64,000 nucleotides of DNA from Ruminococcus sp. (GTDB lineage: Bacteria > Bacillota > Clostridia > Oscillospirales > Ruminococcaceae), in contig NZ_JAEFAJ010000009.1 in assembly GCF_016287535.1 (NCBI RefSeq), positions 1 to 64,000 on the forward strand, written 5' to 3'. The translations under genes were made by a program, and so were the position numbers. Position 1 is the stretch's first letter; every line of letters starts with the position of its first letter. Positions 1-7,830 of this stretch are shown here, one piece after another. The notes beneath the pieces were generated by a model. That model was not told where the DNA came from. It was given only the letters and a program-made list of their open reading frames with translations, and did not search any database.

Positions 1-191
1 ATATGCGCTACGCAATAGACCCTACAAAGATACACAACGAGCTTGGCTGGCTGCCTGAGACAAAGTTCGAGGACGGCATAAAGAAGACTATCAAGTGGTA
101 CCTTGAGAACCGCGAGTGGTGGGAGACAATCATCAGCGGCGAGTATCAGAACTACTATGAGAAAATGTACGGAAACCGTGCAGAGGTGTGA
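1..191 (+). CDS. rfbB: dTDP-glucose 4,6-dehydratase, C-terminal end only
   Basis: This is the last ~62 codons of a reading frame that enters from the left edge, so the Rossmann core and catalytic residues are outside the window. The visible tail (DPTKIHNELGW, then a helix ending in KWYLENREWW) is typical of the end of RmlB/RfbB, which converts dTDP-glucose to dTDP-4-keto-6-deoxyglucose in the dTDP-L-rhamnose pathway. The next gene, rfbD, begins 3 bases after the stop, so the two are surely one operon. Family recognition rests on the tail and on the neighbours. Confidence 0.85.
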   Translation, partial: MRYAIDPTKIHNELGWLPETKFEDGIKKTIKWYLENREWWETIISGEYQNYYEKMYGNRAEV

Positions 192-194
192 GGA

Positions 195-1082
195 ATGAAA
201 GCATTTGTAACAGGCGTGGGCGGACAGCTCGGACATGACGTAATGGACGAGCTGGCAAAGCGCGGCTATGAGGGCGTCGGAAGCGATATCCTTGAGTCAG
301 TGGATACAAAATATCCCTACGTAAAGCTTGATATAACAGACGCGAAAGCAGTAGATAAGGCGATATCAGAGGCAAAGCCTGATATAGTTATACACTGCGC
401 TGCATGGACAGCTGTTGATGCGGCTGAGGACGAGGAGAACCAGCCCAAGGTAAGAGCAATAAATGTGGACGGAACGCAGAATATAGCCAATGTCTGCAAA
501 AAGCTGGGCTGCAAGATGATATATATTTCCACTGACTACGTTTTCAACGGTCAGGGAACAGAGCCGTGGAAGCCGGACTGCAAGGACTACGCTCCGCAGA
601 ACGTCTACGGACAGACAAAGCTTGACGGAGAGCTTGCGGTAGCGAATACCATAGACAAATACTTCATCGTCCGTATCGCATGGGTGTTCGGTGTAAACGG
701 AAAGAACTTCATCAAGACCATGATAAACGTGGGAAAGACCCACGACGAGGTGAGAGTTGTCAGCGACCAGATAGGAACTCCCACATATACCCTCGACCTT
801 TCAAGACTTCTTGTGGATATGGCAGAGACCGAAAAGTACGGCTACTACCACGCCACAAACGAGGGCGGCTATATATCATGGTATGACTTTACCGTTGAGA
901 TATACAGGCAGGCAGGAATGTCAACAAAGGTAACTCCTGTTACTACAGCAGAATATGGACTCTCAAAGGCAGCAAGGCCATTCAACAGCAGGCTGGACAA
1001 GTCAAAGCTTGCCGAGAACGGCTTCAGACCCCTTCCGTCATGGCAGGACGCACTTGCAAGATATTTAAAGGAGATACGGTAA
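195..1082 (+). CDS. rfbD: dTDP-4-dehydrorhamnose reductase
   Basis: A 295-residue short-chain-dehydrogenase-like reductase that makes dTDP-L-rhamnose, the last step of the pathway, using NAD(P)H in the cytoplasm. Visible are the N-terminal nucleotide-binding loop GVGGQLGHDV, the STDYVFNG segment and the catalytic YGQTK (YxxxK) motif, and the length is normal for RmlD. It starts 3 bases after rfbB. Its TAA shares a base with the ATG of rfbC (TAATG), which suggests translational coupling. Rhamnose made here would feed surface polysaccharide; a BY-kinase for polysaccharide assembly lies 10 kb downstream. Confidence 0.95.
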   Translation: MKAFVTGVGGQLGHDVMDELAKRGYEGVGSDILESVDTKYPYVKLDITDAKAVDKAISEAKPDIVIHCAAWTAVDAAEDEENQPKVRAINVDGTQNIANVCKKLGCKMIYISTDYVFNGQGTEPWKPDCKDYAPQNVYGQTKLDGELAVANTIDKYFIVRIAWVFGVNGKNFIKTMINVGKTHDEVRVVSDQIGTPTYTLDLSRLLVDMAETEKYGYYHATNEGGYISWYDFTVEIYRQAGMSTKVTPVTTAEYGLSKAARPFNSRLDKSKLAENGFRPLPSWQDALARYLKEIR

Positions 1083-1690
1083 TGGGACAGATAACAGTTG
1101 AGAAGAACGTGGGAGGCATAGAAGGTCTTTGCGTTATAACTCCTGCTGTACATGGTGACAGCCGCGGCTATTTCATGGAGACCTACAGCCAGAGAGATAT
1201 GGAAGAAGCCGGCATTGATATCGTATTCGTACAGGACAACCAGAGCTGTTCCACAAAGGGAGTGCTGAGAGGACTGCACTTCCAGAAGCAGTACCCTCAG
1301 ACAAAGCTGGTGCGTGTTATAAAGGGAAGAGTGTTCGACGTAGCGGTCGATCTCAGAAGCGGAAGCGGGACCTACGGAAAGTGGTACGGAGTTGAACTCA
1401 CTGAGGAGAACAAGAAGCAGTTCCTGATACCAAAGGGATTTGCACACGGATTCCTCGTACTCACTGATGTGGCAGAGTTCTGCTACAAGTGCGATGACTT
1501 CTATCACCCCAACGACGAGGGCGGACTTGCGTGGAACGACCCTTCCATAGGCATAAAGTGGCCCGAGCTCACAGGAGAGTATCCGGGCAGTGCTGACAGT
1601 GAGGGCTATGCTCTTGAGGACGGCACCAAGCTCAATCTTTCCGATAAGGACAAGAAGTGGGATACCCTTGGTAATACTTTCAGGTTCTGA
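1082..1690 (+). CDS. rfbC: dTDP-4-dehydrorhamnose 3,5-epimerase
   Basis: A 202-residue cupin-fold epimerase acting on dTDP-4-keto-6-deoxyglucose, the step between RfbB and RfbD. Family landmarks are DNQSCSTKGVLRGLHFQ near residue 50, with the catalytic His in LRGLHF, the DVAVDLRSGSGTYGKW strand, and the IPKGFAHGFLVL segment. I chose the ATG at 1082 because AAAGGAG lies 7-14 bases upstream and it overlaps the rfbD stop by one base; a longer in-frame start at 1040 would run deep into rfbD. It is the last gene of the operon and is followed by a strong terminator. Confidence 0.95.
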   Translation: MGQITVEKNVGGIEGLCVITPAVHGDSRGYFMETYSQRDMEEAGIDIVFVQDNQSCSTKGVLRGLHFQKQYPQTKLVRVIKGRVFDVAVDLRSGSGTYGKWYGVELTEENKKQFLIPKGFAHGFLVLTDVAEFCYKCDDFYHPNDEGGLAWNDPSIGIKWPELTGEYPGSADSEGYALEDGTKLNLSDKDKKWDTLGNTFRF

Positions 1691-1694
1691 AAAT

Positions 1695-1722
1695 AAAAGG
1701 AACAGCATTTGCTGTTCCTTTT
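1695..1722. terminator. Terminator between rfbC and the convergent GGDEF gene
   Basis: A perfect 12-base-pair stem (AAAAGGAACAGC with its complement) around an ATTT loop, flanked by A and T runs, so it can serve both converging transcripts. Confidence 0.9.
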
Positions 1723-1732
1723 TATTATGCTG

Positions 1733-3034
1733 TTATACTGATTTTACGCAGTTTCTGCCGCTGGATTTTGCGTTGTAAAGCGCACGGTCCATGCGGTTGA
1801 AGGCATCGTCGAAGGTGTCGGCGGTGTTCAGTGTGGTAACGCCTATACTGCAGGTTATCTGACCGATATTGCCGAATTTTTCGGCTGCAACGGTGCTGCG
1901 TATATCTTCTGCGATTTTCTGCGCTTCTTCGCTGGATGTATCATACCATACGATTACAAACTCTTCACCGCCCCAGCGTCCGAGGACCGCATCGCGTCCG
2001 TTTATGTATCCTGATACTATATTCGTGAACTGTACAAGAGTTGCATCTCCTGTGGCATGTCCGAATTTATCGTTTACGTGCTTGAAGAAGTCGATATCAA
2101 GTATCATAAGAGAGATGTCATTGTTATGTGCCTTTTTCATGGTGATGGCGTTGCCTATCTCGGTCTCCATTCTTCCGTGGTTGAAAATTCCTGTAAGAGA
2201 GTCTCTCGATGCGAGCTGCTCATATTTTTTCAGCGTCTGGAGAAGCTCAATGGAGTTTTCATGTATGTTCTGTACCATGAATACAAATCGGAAGTCGTCG
2301 GCGTTACTTGTTTCAGCACGGCAGAATATGAGCTTTACCCATATATACTTTCCTTCAAGGTTCATCATAAGACAGTCGAAAGATGATGTGCGTCCCGGAG
2401 CGAAGTTCTTTTTGAGATATTCGGGATCAGTCCTTTCAAGGAAGAGAGGCTTATCCTTCTCGTCGATCATATTTACGATCATCATTCTCCATTCGGAGTA
2501 TTTCAGCTGCTGGTTCATTACCTCGTCGGATATTTCGGTAACGCTTATGCTGCTGGTTGTATCCTTCACGAGGTCTATATACATCGAGAAAAGGTATGTA
2601 TTCTGTATCGCAGCTACCTTTTTCGTTGTTAGCTCCTCGTCGATGAACATACTCTTGTCCAGCTCGTCGAGAATGAAAAGGTATACCTCTCCGTCTTCGA
2701 TAGGATATATCGTCATCTGGACTATGTGAGTGATATCGTCAACGCTTATATTTATTCTTTTGCTGTATTTTCCCTGAAATTTGCCTGATGTTGGCATGAA
2801 TACATGATAGCCCTCAGCTACGGTCTCGTCACTGTTGTTGAAATGATACCAGAGCTTTTCGATAAGGTCTTTATAAATTCCCTTGTCGGGGATAAATTCA
2901 GAAAACAAACCGCTTTTATGAAGTGCTATGTATTTATTTGCTTCGCCGTCAACGATAAGTACCGCGTCAACATTGTTGTTGATAAAGTCAACGGCATTTT
3001 CGTAAGAATACTTTTCAATATCAAAATTACTCAT
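1733..3034 (-). CDS. Diguanylate cyclase (sensor region + GGDEF)
   Basis: A 433-residue soluble protein. The last ~165 residues form a GGDEF domain that would make cyclic-di-GMP from two GTP: it opens with ASRDSLTGIFNHGRM, has LDIDFFKHVNDKFGH for metal/GTP binding, and an intact active-site loop GRWGGEEF. I do not see the RxxD inhibitory site just before the active loop. The first ~265 residues resemble PAS-type sensor modules but the ligand is not evident. No membrane segment is visible. It faces the rfb operon convergently. An AGGAGG lies about 10 bases before the ATG. Confidence 0.9.
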   Translation of the reverse strand: MSNFDIEKYSYENAVDFINNNVDAVLIVDGEANKYIALHKSGLFSEFIPDKGIYKDLIEKLWYHFNNSDETVAEGYHVFMPTSGKFQGKYSKRINISVDDITHIVQMTIYPIEDGEVYLFILDELDKSMFIDEELTTKKVAAIQNTYLFSMYIDLVKDTTSSISVTEISDEVMNQQLKYSEWRMMIVNMIDEKDKPLFLERTDPEYLKKNFAPGRTSSFDCLMMNLEGKYIWVKLIFCRAETSNADDFRFVFMVQNIHENSIELLQTLKKYEQLASRDSLTGIFNHGRMETEIGNAITMKKAHNNDISLMILDIDFFKHVNDKFGHATGDATLVQFTNIVSGYINGRDAVLGRWGGEEFVIVWYDTSSEEAQKIAEDIRSTVAAEKFGNIGQITCSIGVTTLNTADTFDDAFNRMDRALYNAKSSGRNCVKSV

Positions 3035-3383
3035 ATGGCAGTCTCCTCCTAAAGATGTAAAATATTATACAGACACTGGCAGAAAAGCTTATACCGGTCT
3101 GTTTTTTATGAATAACGATCCCAAAAAGATCATTATATACCTATATTATAATATCATATTTTTTTAAATTAATTGGGAACAAATTGTGAACACGACAGAA
3201 CGCGAGGATTATTTGTTGTTTTTGCTAATATCAGAGTGCGGGGATTGTTGAAATTGACTACCGTTTTTTTTCAATAAAATACAAAAAAGCTCCTGTCTGC
3301 TTTATATGTGCTTCATTGTTATAAATTATTTTTTTACTATTGTTCGGGTAGTTTTATGATTATATTGACGAACAGGAGAAAAA

Positions 3384-3545
3384 ATGATACAATATGATGA
3401 TAGAAAAACAGCAGGACATTTCAGGGGGATAAGATATACCGGTGAAAAGATGTATTTGGGAGCATCTGACAGGGAAGTGTGCCGCAGCGATCACGTTCAG
3501 ATGATATTGAATGAAAGAGAGGAACAAAGAAGATGTCAGCAATAA
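3384..3545 (+). CDS. Possible small ORF (53 aa) ahead of the ABC exporter
   Basis: An ATG with AGGAG five bases upstream opens a 53-codon frame (MIQYDDRKTAGHFRGIRYTG...) that ends 13 bases inside the next gene in another frame. It has no membrane segment and I recognise no family. The ribosome site and the overlap are compatible with a translated leader or small protein coupled to the exporter, but chance is also plausible. The rest of 3035-3532 is AT-rich and probably holds promoters for both flanking genes; I see no gene in it. Confidence 0.3.
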   Translation: MIQYDDRKTAGHFRGIRYTGEKMYLGASDREVCRSDHVQMILNEREEQRRCQQ

Positions 3546-4534
3546 TAGAAATAAAAAACGTAACTAAGGAATTTAAGGTGCTGAACCGCCGCGAAGGTCT
3601 GAAGGGCAGTATCAAGGACCTCTTTTCAAGGAATTACAAAACGGTGCGTGCAGTAGACAACATAAGTCTTACTATAGATCAGGGCGAGATCGTAGGATAC
3701 CTCGGACCCAACGGAGCAGGCAAGTCAACAACTATAAAAATGATGACGGGCGTTCTCGAACCGACCTCTGGAGAGATACTTACAAACGGTATAGTTCCCT
3801 ATGCCAACCGCGCTAAAAATGCACAGGAGATAGGAGTGGTCTTCGGACAGCGCTCACAGCTATGGTGGGCTCTGCCGCTTGTTGAGTCCTTCAAGATACT
3901 GAAGGATATATACTGTATAAGTGATGAAAACTACAGCGGTATGATGGAGCTTTACAGTTCGCTGGTGGATATAGAGCCACTGCTTCACAAGCCGGTGCGT
4001 CAGATGTCACTGGGACAGCGTACCCTCAGCGATATCCTTGCGGCTTTCCTGCATGACCCTAAGATAGTTTTTCTGGACGAACCCACCATAGGTCTTGATG
4101 TTTCGATGAAATCAAAGATACGTAAGCTTATTCAGGCGCTGAACAGGGAAAAGAACACAACCGTCATACTGACTACCCATGATATGGGCGACGTTGACGC
4201 TCTGTGCCACAGGATAGTAATTATCGACAAGGGAAAAATGCTCTATGATAACGATATCGAGCACCTTAAAGGCTTTTTCGGCTCGTACCGCACACTGAAA
4301 ATACGCACCGACGGTGAGCTCTCCGCTCAGGCTGAGAGCATAAAGAAGGAGTTCCCGGACTTTTCCGTAACGGCTGATGAAGAGTGGATATCCGTACTTG
4401 TGGACGAGGAAAAGTCAAAGGTGATAGATGTTCTCGGACAGCTGCAGAAATCCCATAAGATAAAGGATATGCAGCTTGAGGAGATCTCCACCGAGGAGGT
4501 AATAAAAAAGATATACGAGGAGGGTGTGGCATGA
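3533..4534 (+). CDS. ABC-2 type exporter, ATP-binding protein
   Basis: A 333-residue ATPase that powers the two membrane proteins encoded next. Motifs in order: Walker A GPNGAGKST (about residue 62), Q-loop VFGQRSQLWW, an unusual signature MSLGQR in place of LSGGQ, Walker B IVFLDEPTIGLD, and the switch His in TTHDMGD. The LGQR signature and WW after the Q-loop are typical of the subfamily paired with DUF990/ABC2_membrane_6 permeases. Its stop overlaps the next start by 4 bases. The substrate cannot be told from sequence; such systems export drugs, lipids or other small molecules. Confidence 0.92.
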   Translation: MSAIIEIKNVTKEFKVLNRREGLKGSIKDLFSRNYKTVRAVDNISLTIDQGEIVGYLGPNGAGKSTTIKMMTGVLEPTSGEILTNGIVPYANRAKNAQEIGVVFGQRSQLWWALPLVESFKILKDIYCISDENYSGMMELYSSLVDIEPLLHKPVRQMSLGQRTLSDILAAFLHDPKIVFLDEPTIGLDVSMKSKIRKLIQALNREKNTTVILTTHDMGDVDALCHRIVIIDKGKMLYDNDIEHLKGFFGSYRTLKIRTDGELSAQAESIKKEFPDFSVTADEEWISVLVDEEKSKVIDVLGQLQKSHKIKDMQLEEISTEEVIKKIYEEGVA

Positions 4535-5334
4535 AGCTGAAAAAATATCTCACCCTTACCAAAGCAGGCATAATGGAGTCGCTGCAGTTCAGGCTGGGTA
4601 CATTCGTCCTTGCTGCGGGCAATATCCTTTACCTTATTGTTGTGTACTATCTGTGGAAAGCTATATATGCTTCTGTGGGCGGCGGTACAGTCAACGGAAT
4701 GTCTTTTTACGATACCCTTATTTATCTTGTGCTTGCGACTGCGCTTTTCAATTTCATGGAGATGTATACCGTCTGGGAAATGGGAAGATCGATACAGTCC
4801 GGAAAAATAGTCCTTGAACTACTGAAGCCCATGCCTTGCAGGAGCTATCTGTTCTGGTCTTATTCAGGTTCGTTCGTCACGAATTTTTTCCTTACATTTC
4901 TGCCTACCTTTATAGCTGTTACCATAGTTACTCACGGTGCCGTACATCTTGGAGCAAATCTGGTGTTTTTTGTTGTTTCTGTAATAATGGCGATATCGCT
5001 CAATTACAGCATTGACTTCATCGTAGGTACGATATGCGTGTACACTGAGTCGATATGGGGCATAAACATCATGAAACAGGTGATCGTAATGCTTCTTTCA
5101 GGTGCTGCTATCCCTCTTGCGTTTTTTCCGGAACCATTCAGGACAATAACCTATTATCTGCCGTTCCAGTCAATATATAATGCGCCGCTTTCAATACTTC
5201 TCAGCGCTCACCCTGAGCCTGAAAAGCTTGCGGCAACTCTCGGCACTCAGCTTATATGGTGTATCGTCATGTCAGCAGCCGGCAAGCTGTTCTGGAAGAT
5301 ATCCCTGCGGAAGATAACTGTGAACGGAGGCTGA
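4531..5334 (+). CDS. ABC-2 type exporter, membrane subunit 1
   Basis: A 267-residue integral membrane protein with about six hydrophobic segments, for example FVLAAGNILYLIVVYYLW and FFLTFLPTFIAVTIV, and no enzymatic motif. It matches the ABC-2 family (formerly DUF990) in size and in the pattern MESLQFRLG...YDTLIYLVLATALFNFMEMYTVWEMGRSIQSGKI. It overlaps the ATPase gene by 4 bases and is followed 4 bases later by a second, equally long subunit, so the complex is probably a heterodimer of permeases with an ATPase dimer. Confidence 0.9.
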   Translation: MKLKKYLTLTKAGIMESLQFRLGTFVLAAGNILYLIVVYYLWKAIYASVGGGTVNGMSFYDTLIYLVLATALFNFMEMYTVWEMGRSIQSGKIVLELLKPMPCRSYLFWSYSGSFVTNFFLTFLPTFIAVTIVTHGAVHLGANLVFFVVSVIMAISLNYSIDFIVGTICVYTESIWGINIMKQVIVMLLSGAAIPLAFFPEPFRTITYYLPFQSIYNAPLSILLSAHPEPEKLAATLGTQLIWCIVMSAAGKLFWKISLRKITVNGG

Positions 5335-5338
5335 TGAT

Positions 5339-6142
5339 ATGAAAAGTAAGGGTTTAAGATTCTATCTCAGGATATACTTCAAGATACTTGCTCAGGACCT
5401 GAAAAGCAAAATGAGCTACCGTGCGGATTTCATCATCTCTACGATCGGAATAATATTCACGAATATCGCAGGCTTTGTAAGCTTCTGGATACTGTTCCGC
5501 AGCTTCCCTTCAATAAAAGGCTGGAGCTATTATGAGATGCTGTTCCTGTACGGATTCTCTCTGGTCGCCATTACTCCTACACAGTGCCTCTTTGACAATA
5601 ACTGGAGCCTGAGAATGGCTGTTTACTCAGGAGATTTTATAAAATACTGCTTCAGACCGATAAATATATTCTTCTATTATCAGTCAGAGGTGTTCGATAT
5701 CAAGGGGCTCGGACAGCTGGCGTTCGGTATCGGTACGCTTATCTATTCATGGAACAGGATAGGGCTCGGATTTACTCCGCTGATACTCCTGAAAATGACT
5801 GTATTTCTTCTGACGGCTTCACTGGTAATGATAGCCATGCAGAACGCGGCGGCTGCCACCTGTTTCTGGATCATGAATTCATTCTATGTCCTTGATTTTG
5901 TAATGCGCTTCCATGATTACGCAAAGTATCCCATAACCATATTCAGTTCGGTATTCAGGTTCATATTCACATTCATTATGCCTATAGCGTTTATTGCTTA
6001 CTATCCGAGCCTTGTTATACTGAGACCTGACGACGTGCCGCTGCTTTCGTGGCTGTCGCCGTTTGCGGGGGCTTTCCTGTTCTGGGTGAGCTACAGGATA
6101 TGGATGCACGGAGCTCTGAAATACAACGGAACAGGTTCCTGA
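5339..6142 (+). CDS. ABC-2 type exporter, membrane subunit 2
   Basis: A 267-residue membrane protein, related in layout to the preceding subunit: a positively charged cytoplasmic start (DLKSKMSYRADF), then about six hydrophobic segments and a short tail. The YYEMLFLYGFSLVA...LRMAVYSGDFIKYCFRPIN stretch parallels the first permease and is characteristic of the DUF990/ABC2_membrane_6 family. It is the last gene of the exporter operon and is followed by a terminator. Confidence 0.9.
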   Translation: MKSKGLRFYLRIYFKILAQDLKSKMSYRADFIISTIGIIFTNIAGFVSFWILFRSFPSIKGWSYYEMLFLYGFSLVAITPTQCLFDNNWSLRMAVYSGDFIKYCFRPINIFFYYQSEVFDIKGLGQLAFGIGTLIYSWNRIGLGFTPLILLKMTVFLLTASLVMIAMQNAAAATCFWIMNSFYVLDFVMRFHDYAKYPITIFSSVFRFIFTFIMPIAFIAYYPSLVILRPDDVPLLSWLSPFAGAFLFWVSYRIWMHGALKYNGTGS

Positions 6143-6163
6143 TATACTATATAATATAGTAAA

Positions 6164-6196
6164 AAAGCTGTGGAAGAATAACCGTTCCACAGCTTT
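6164..6196. terminator. Bidirectional terminator
   Basis: A 12-base-pair stem (AAAGCTGTGGAA and complement) with an 8-9 base loop, T-rich on the right and A-rich on the left. It serves the exporter operon and the convergent macro-NADAR gene. Confidence 0.9.
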
Positions 6197-6201
6197 GTTT
6201 T

Positions 6202-7284
6202 TTATTCGTGAGCTTTCAGCATATCCCGGACTTCCATAAGCGCGAATCCGAGAATGTTCTGTCCGGACCACTTGTCGGCGTATTTTCTGCTGTCGTCCCG
6301 CAGGTCTATGCCGCAGGCCCATATTTTATCCTTTACGGCACACTCTACAAGATAAGCGTCGCCGGTATCAAGGAGCTTCTTTTTTAGCTCGGTGTTCTGC
6401 GAGAATTTCTCATACAGCCCCTTTAACGCAATGAGCTGTCGCTTTCCTGCCCATACATTATCTATGTAGTTCTGAGCGTTCCTGCCGATATTCTTCTGCT
6501 CGGCAACATCGTCGGTGGAGAGTACGTCCTTTGCGGAAATGCTGTCCCCGAAGCAGAGACACTTGTTATACATTATATACTGCTCCATTGAGGTGAACTT
6601 TATCCCGTCAACTGTGAAATCAGACAGGTACCAGTTGCTGAGGAAGCCAAACTGTTCGTCGGCATTGTGGAAGAAGCAGGCGTCATATACCTGATCTCCT
6701 ATATACAGTTTTTCATAAACGGGACTGTCATTATCGCCGGTGTTTTCAGCCTTGCAGCCGCATGAGGATATGCTGAGCTGTTTAATTATATCGTTTCCCA
6801 TATCGTAAAGTTCGTCAAGAATAACTGAAAATACCACTTTGATATCTGAATTTTCATTCTTCTGGAAATCACAGCAGGCAGTAAGAGCAGTTTCCCATGC
6901 CGCCTTCTGAGGGTAGCCGTATATTCCCGCTGATACCAGCGGAAATGCTATGGACTCACAGCCGTTTTCCTTTGCCACCTTCAGCGACTCATAGTAGGTG
7001 CTGTAAAGCAGCTTCTCCTCATCCTGATCGCCGCCGCGCCAGATAGGACCTACAGCGTGGATGACATATTTTGCTTTCAGCGCAAAACCGGGTGTGATAA
7101 CAGCAGAACCCGTATTGCAGAAACCGATCTTATCGCAGGCGCTTTTCAGCTCGGCATAGCCGGCAGCTGAGAAAATAGCTCCGCATACGCCGCCGCCTGC
7201 TGAAAGGTGGTTGTTTGCGGCATTTACTATAGCGTCGGTATCAAGGCTTGTTATATCGGCTTTAACGATAGATATATTTTTCAC
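6202..7284 (-). CDS. Macro domain-NADAR domain fusion (ADP-ribose processing)
   Basis: A 360-residue cytoplasmic fusion. Residues 1-165 are a macro domain: IVNAANNHLSAGGGVCGAI is the ADP-ribose loop, followed by GSAVITPG, YVIHAVGP and FPLVSAGIYGYP. Residues ~195-355 are a NADAR (YbiA/DUF1768) domain: FLSNWYLSDFTVDGIKFTSMEQY, LLDTGDAYLVE, GQNILGFALMEVR. Macro domains remove ADP-ribose or deacetylate O-acetyl-ADP-ribose; NADAR enzymes cleave N-glycosidic ADP-ribose bonds, reported on guanine. The exact substrate is inferred. I chose the GTG at 7284 because GGAGGG sits 6-7 bases upstream; a GTG at 7308 has no good site. No toxin gene is adjacent. Confidence 0.9.
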   Translation of the reverse strand: MKNISIVKADITSLDTDAIVNAANNHLSAGGGVCGAIFSAAGYAELKSACDKIGFCNTGSAVITPGFALKAKYVIHAVGPIWRGGDQDEEKLLYSTYYESLKVAKENGCESIAFPLVSAGIYGYPQKAAWETALTACCDFQKNENSDIKVVFSVILDELYDMGNDIIKQLSISSCGCKAENTGDNDSPVYEKLYIGDQVYDACFFHNADEQFGFLSNWYLSDFTVDGIKFTSMEQYIMYNKCLCFGDSISAKDVLSTDDVAEQKNIGRNAQNYIDNVWAGKRQLIALKGLYEKFSQNTELKKKLLDTGDAYLVECAVKDKIWACGIDLRDDSRKYADKWSGQNILGFALMEVRDMLKAHE

Positions 7285-7313
7285 TGTATTTCCCTCCGTC
7301 TCTGACACATCAT
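7281..7313 (-). CDS. Putative 10-codon leader peptide coupled to the macro-NADAR gene
   Basis: ATGATG preceded at 7 bases by GGAGG encodes MMCQRRREIQ and ends in a TGA overlapping the GTG start of the macro-NADAR gene (GTGA). The CGG-AGG codons inside the peptide double as the ribosome site of the main gene. The peptide's own ribosome site lies in the 3' arm of a CTCCGG/CCGGAG hairpin (7322-7338). Translation is inferred only from these signals. Confidence 0.4.
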   Translation of the reverse strand: MMCQRRREIQ

Positions 7314-7374
7314 AATAATTCCTCCGGTATGGCCGGAGTCAACGGGCGGCAGAGCGTCCGTCGGATTTACAATT

Positions 7375-7403
7375 ATTATACCATTCAGGCTCAGGAAAAT
7401 CAA
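7375..7403 (-). promoter_or_regulatory. Promoter of the macro-NADAR gene
   Basis: On the minus strand TTGATT and TATAAT are separated by exactly 17 bases, about 60 bases upstream of the leader ATG. Confidence 0.7.
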
Positions 7404-7740
7404 TAGCCTGATTGCAGTTGGCTCAAAAAAATTGTTAGTCAAACACATCATGACATGAAATATCCACAAAAATACGGGCAGGTTCAGAGCTGTGCAATGT
7501 GATTATTCTTTATGGCATATTTGAGAAAAAATAAACAAACTGTTATATAAAATTTATATATCAAATTTTTGATATAAAAGTCCTTTCACAGTTAGCATAC
7601 TGATTTATCACGATTTATCCACAGAAAAGCCATAGTTTTAACTGTAATTTTTTGCCTGAAAATTAAAGATACATAAGCAACTTTTGAATAAATTGCATAA
7701 TAAGCGCAAATTTTGACTTGTTATTTGAAATTGGTCAGTA

Positions 7741-7746
7741 TATAAT
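7741..7746 (+). promoter_or_regulatory. Candidate -10 box of the xylanase gene
   Basis: A TATAAT lies 84 bases before the start. The nearest TTGACT (7713-7718) is 22 bases away, longer than usual, so an activator or another start point is possible. The remaining AT-rich 7404-7830 contains no gene I can support. Confidence 0.35.
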
Positions 7747-7830
7747 GAGTTCAGATAAAAAAGATCAATTGGCTCATCGGGGATTACTGAAATCATTAAT
7801 TTGCTTTAAAAAAACAAAGGAGTGATTGAA

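Noticed and set aside
869-1708. Long open frame on the minus strand opposite rfbD/rfbC
   Set aside because: Its product has no domain or start signal, and the plus strand holds well-known genes. The same applies to long antisense frames such as 30172-31011 (opposite the U32-like gene), 52457-53386 (opposite valS) and 16301-17113 (opposite the GGDEF-EAL gene).
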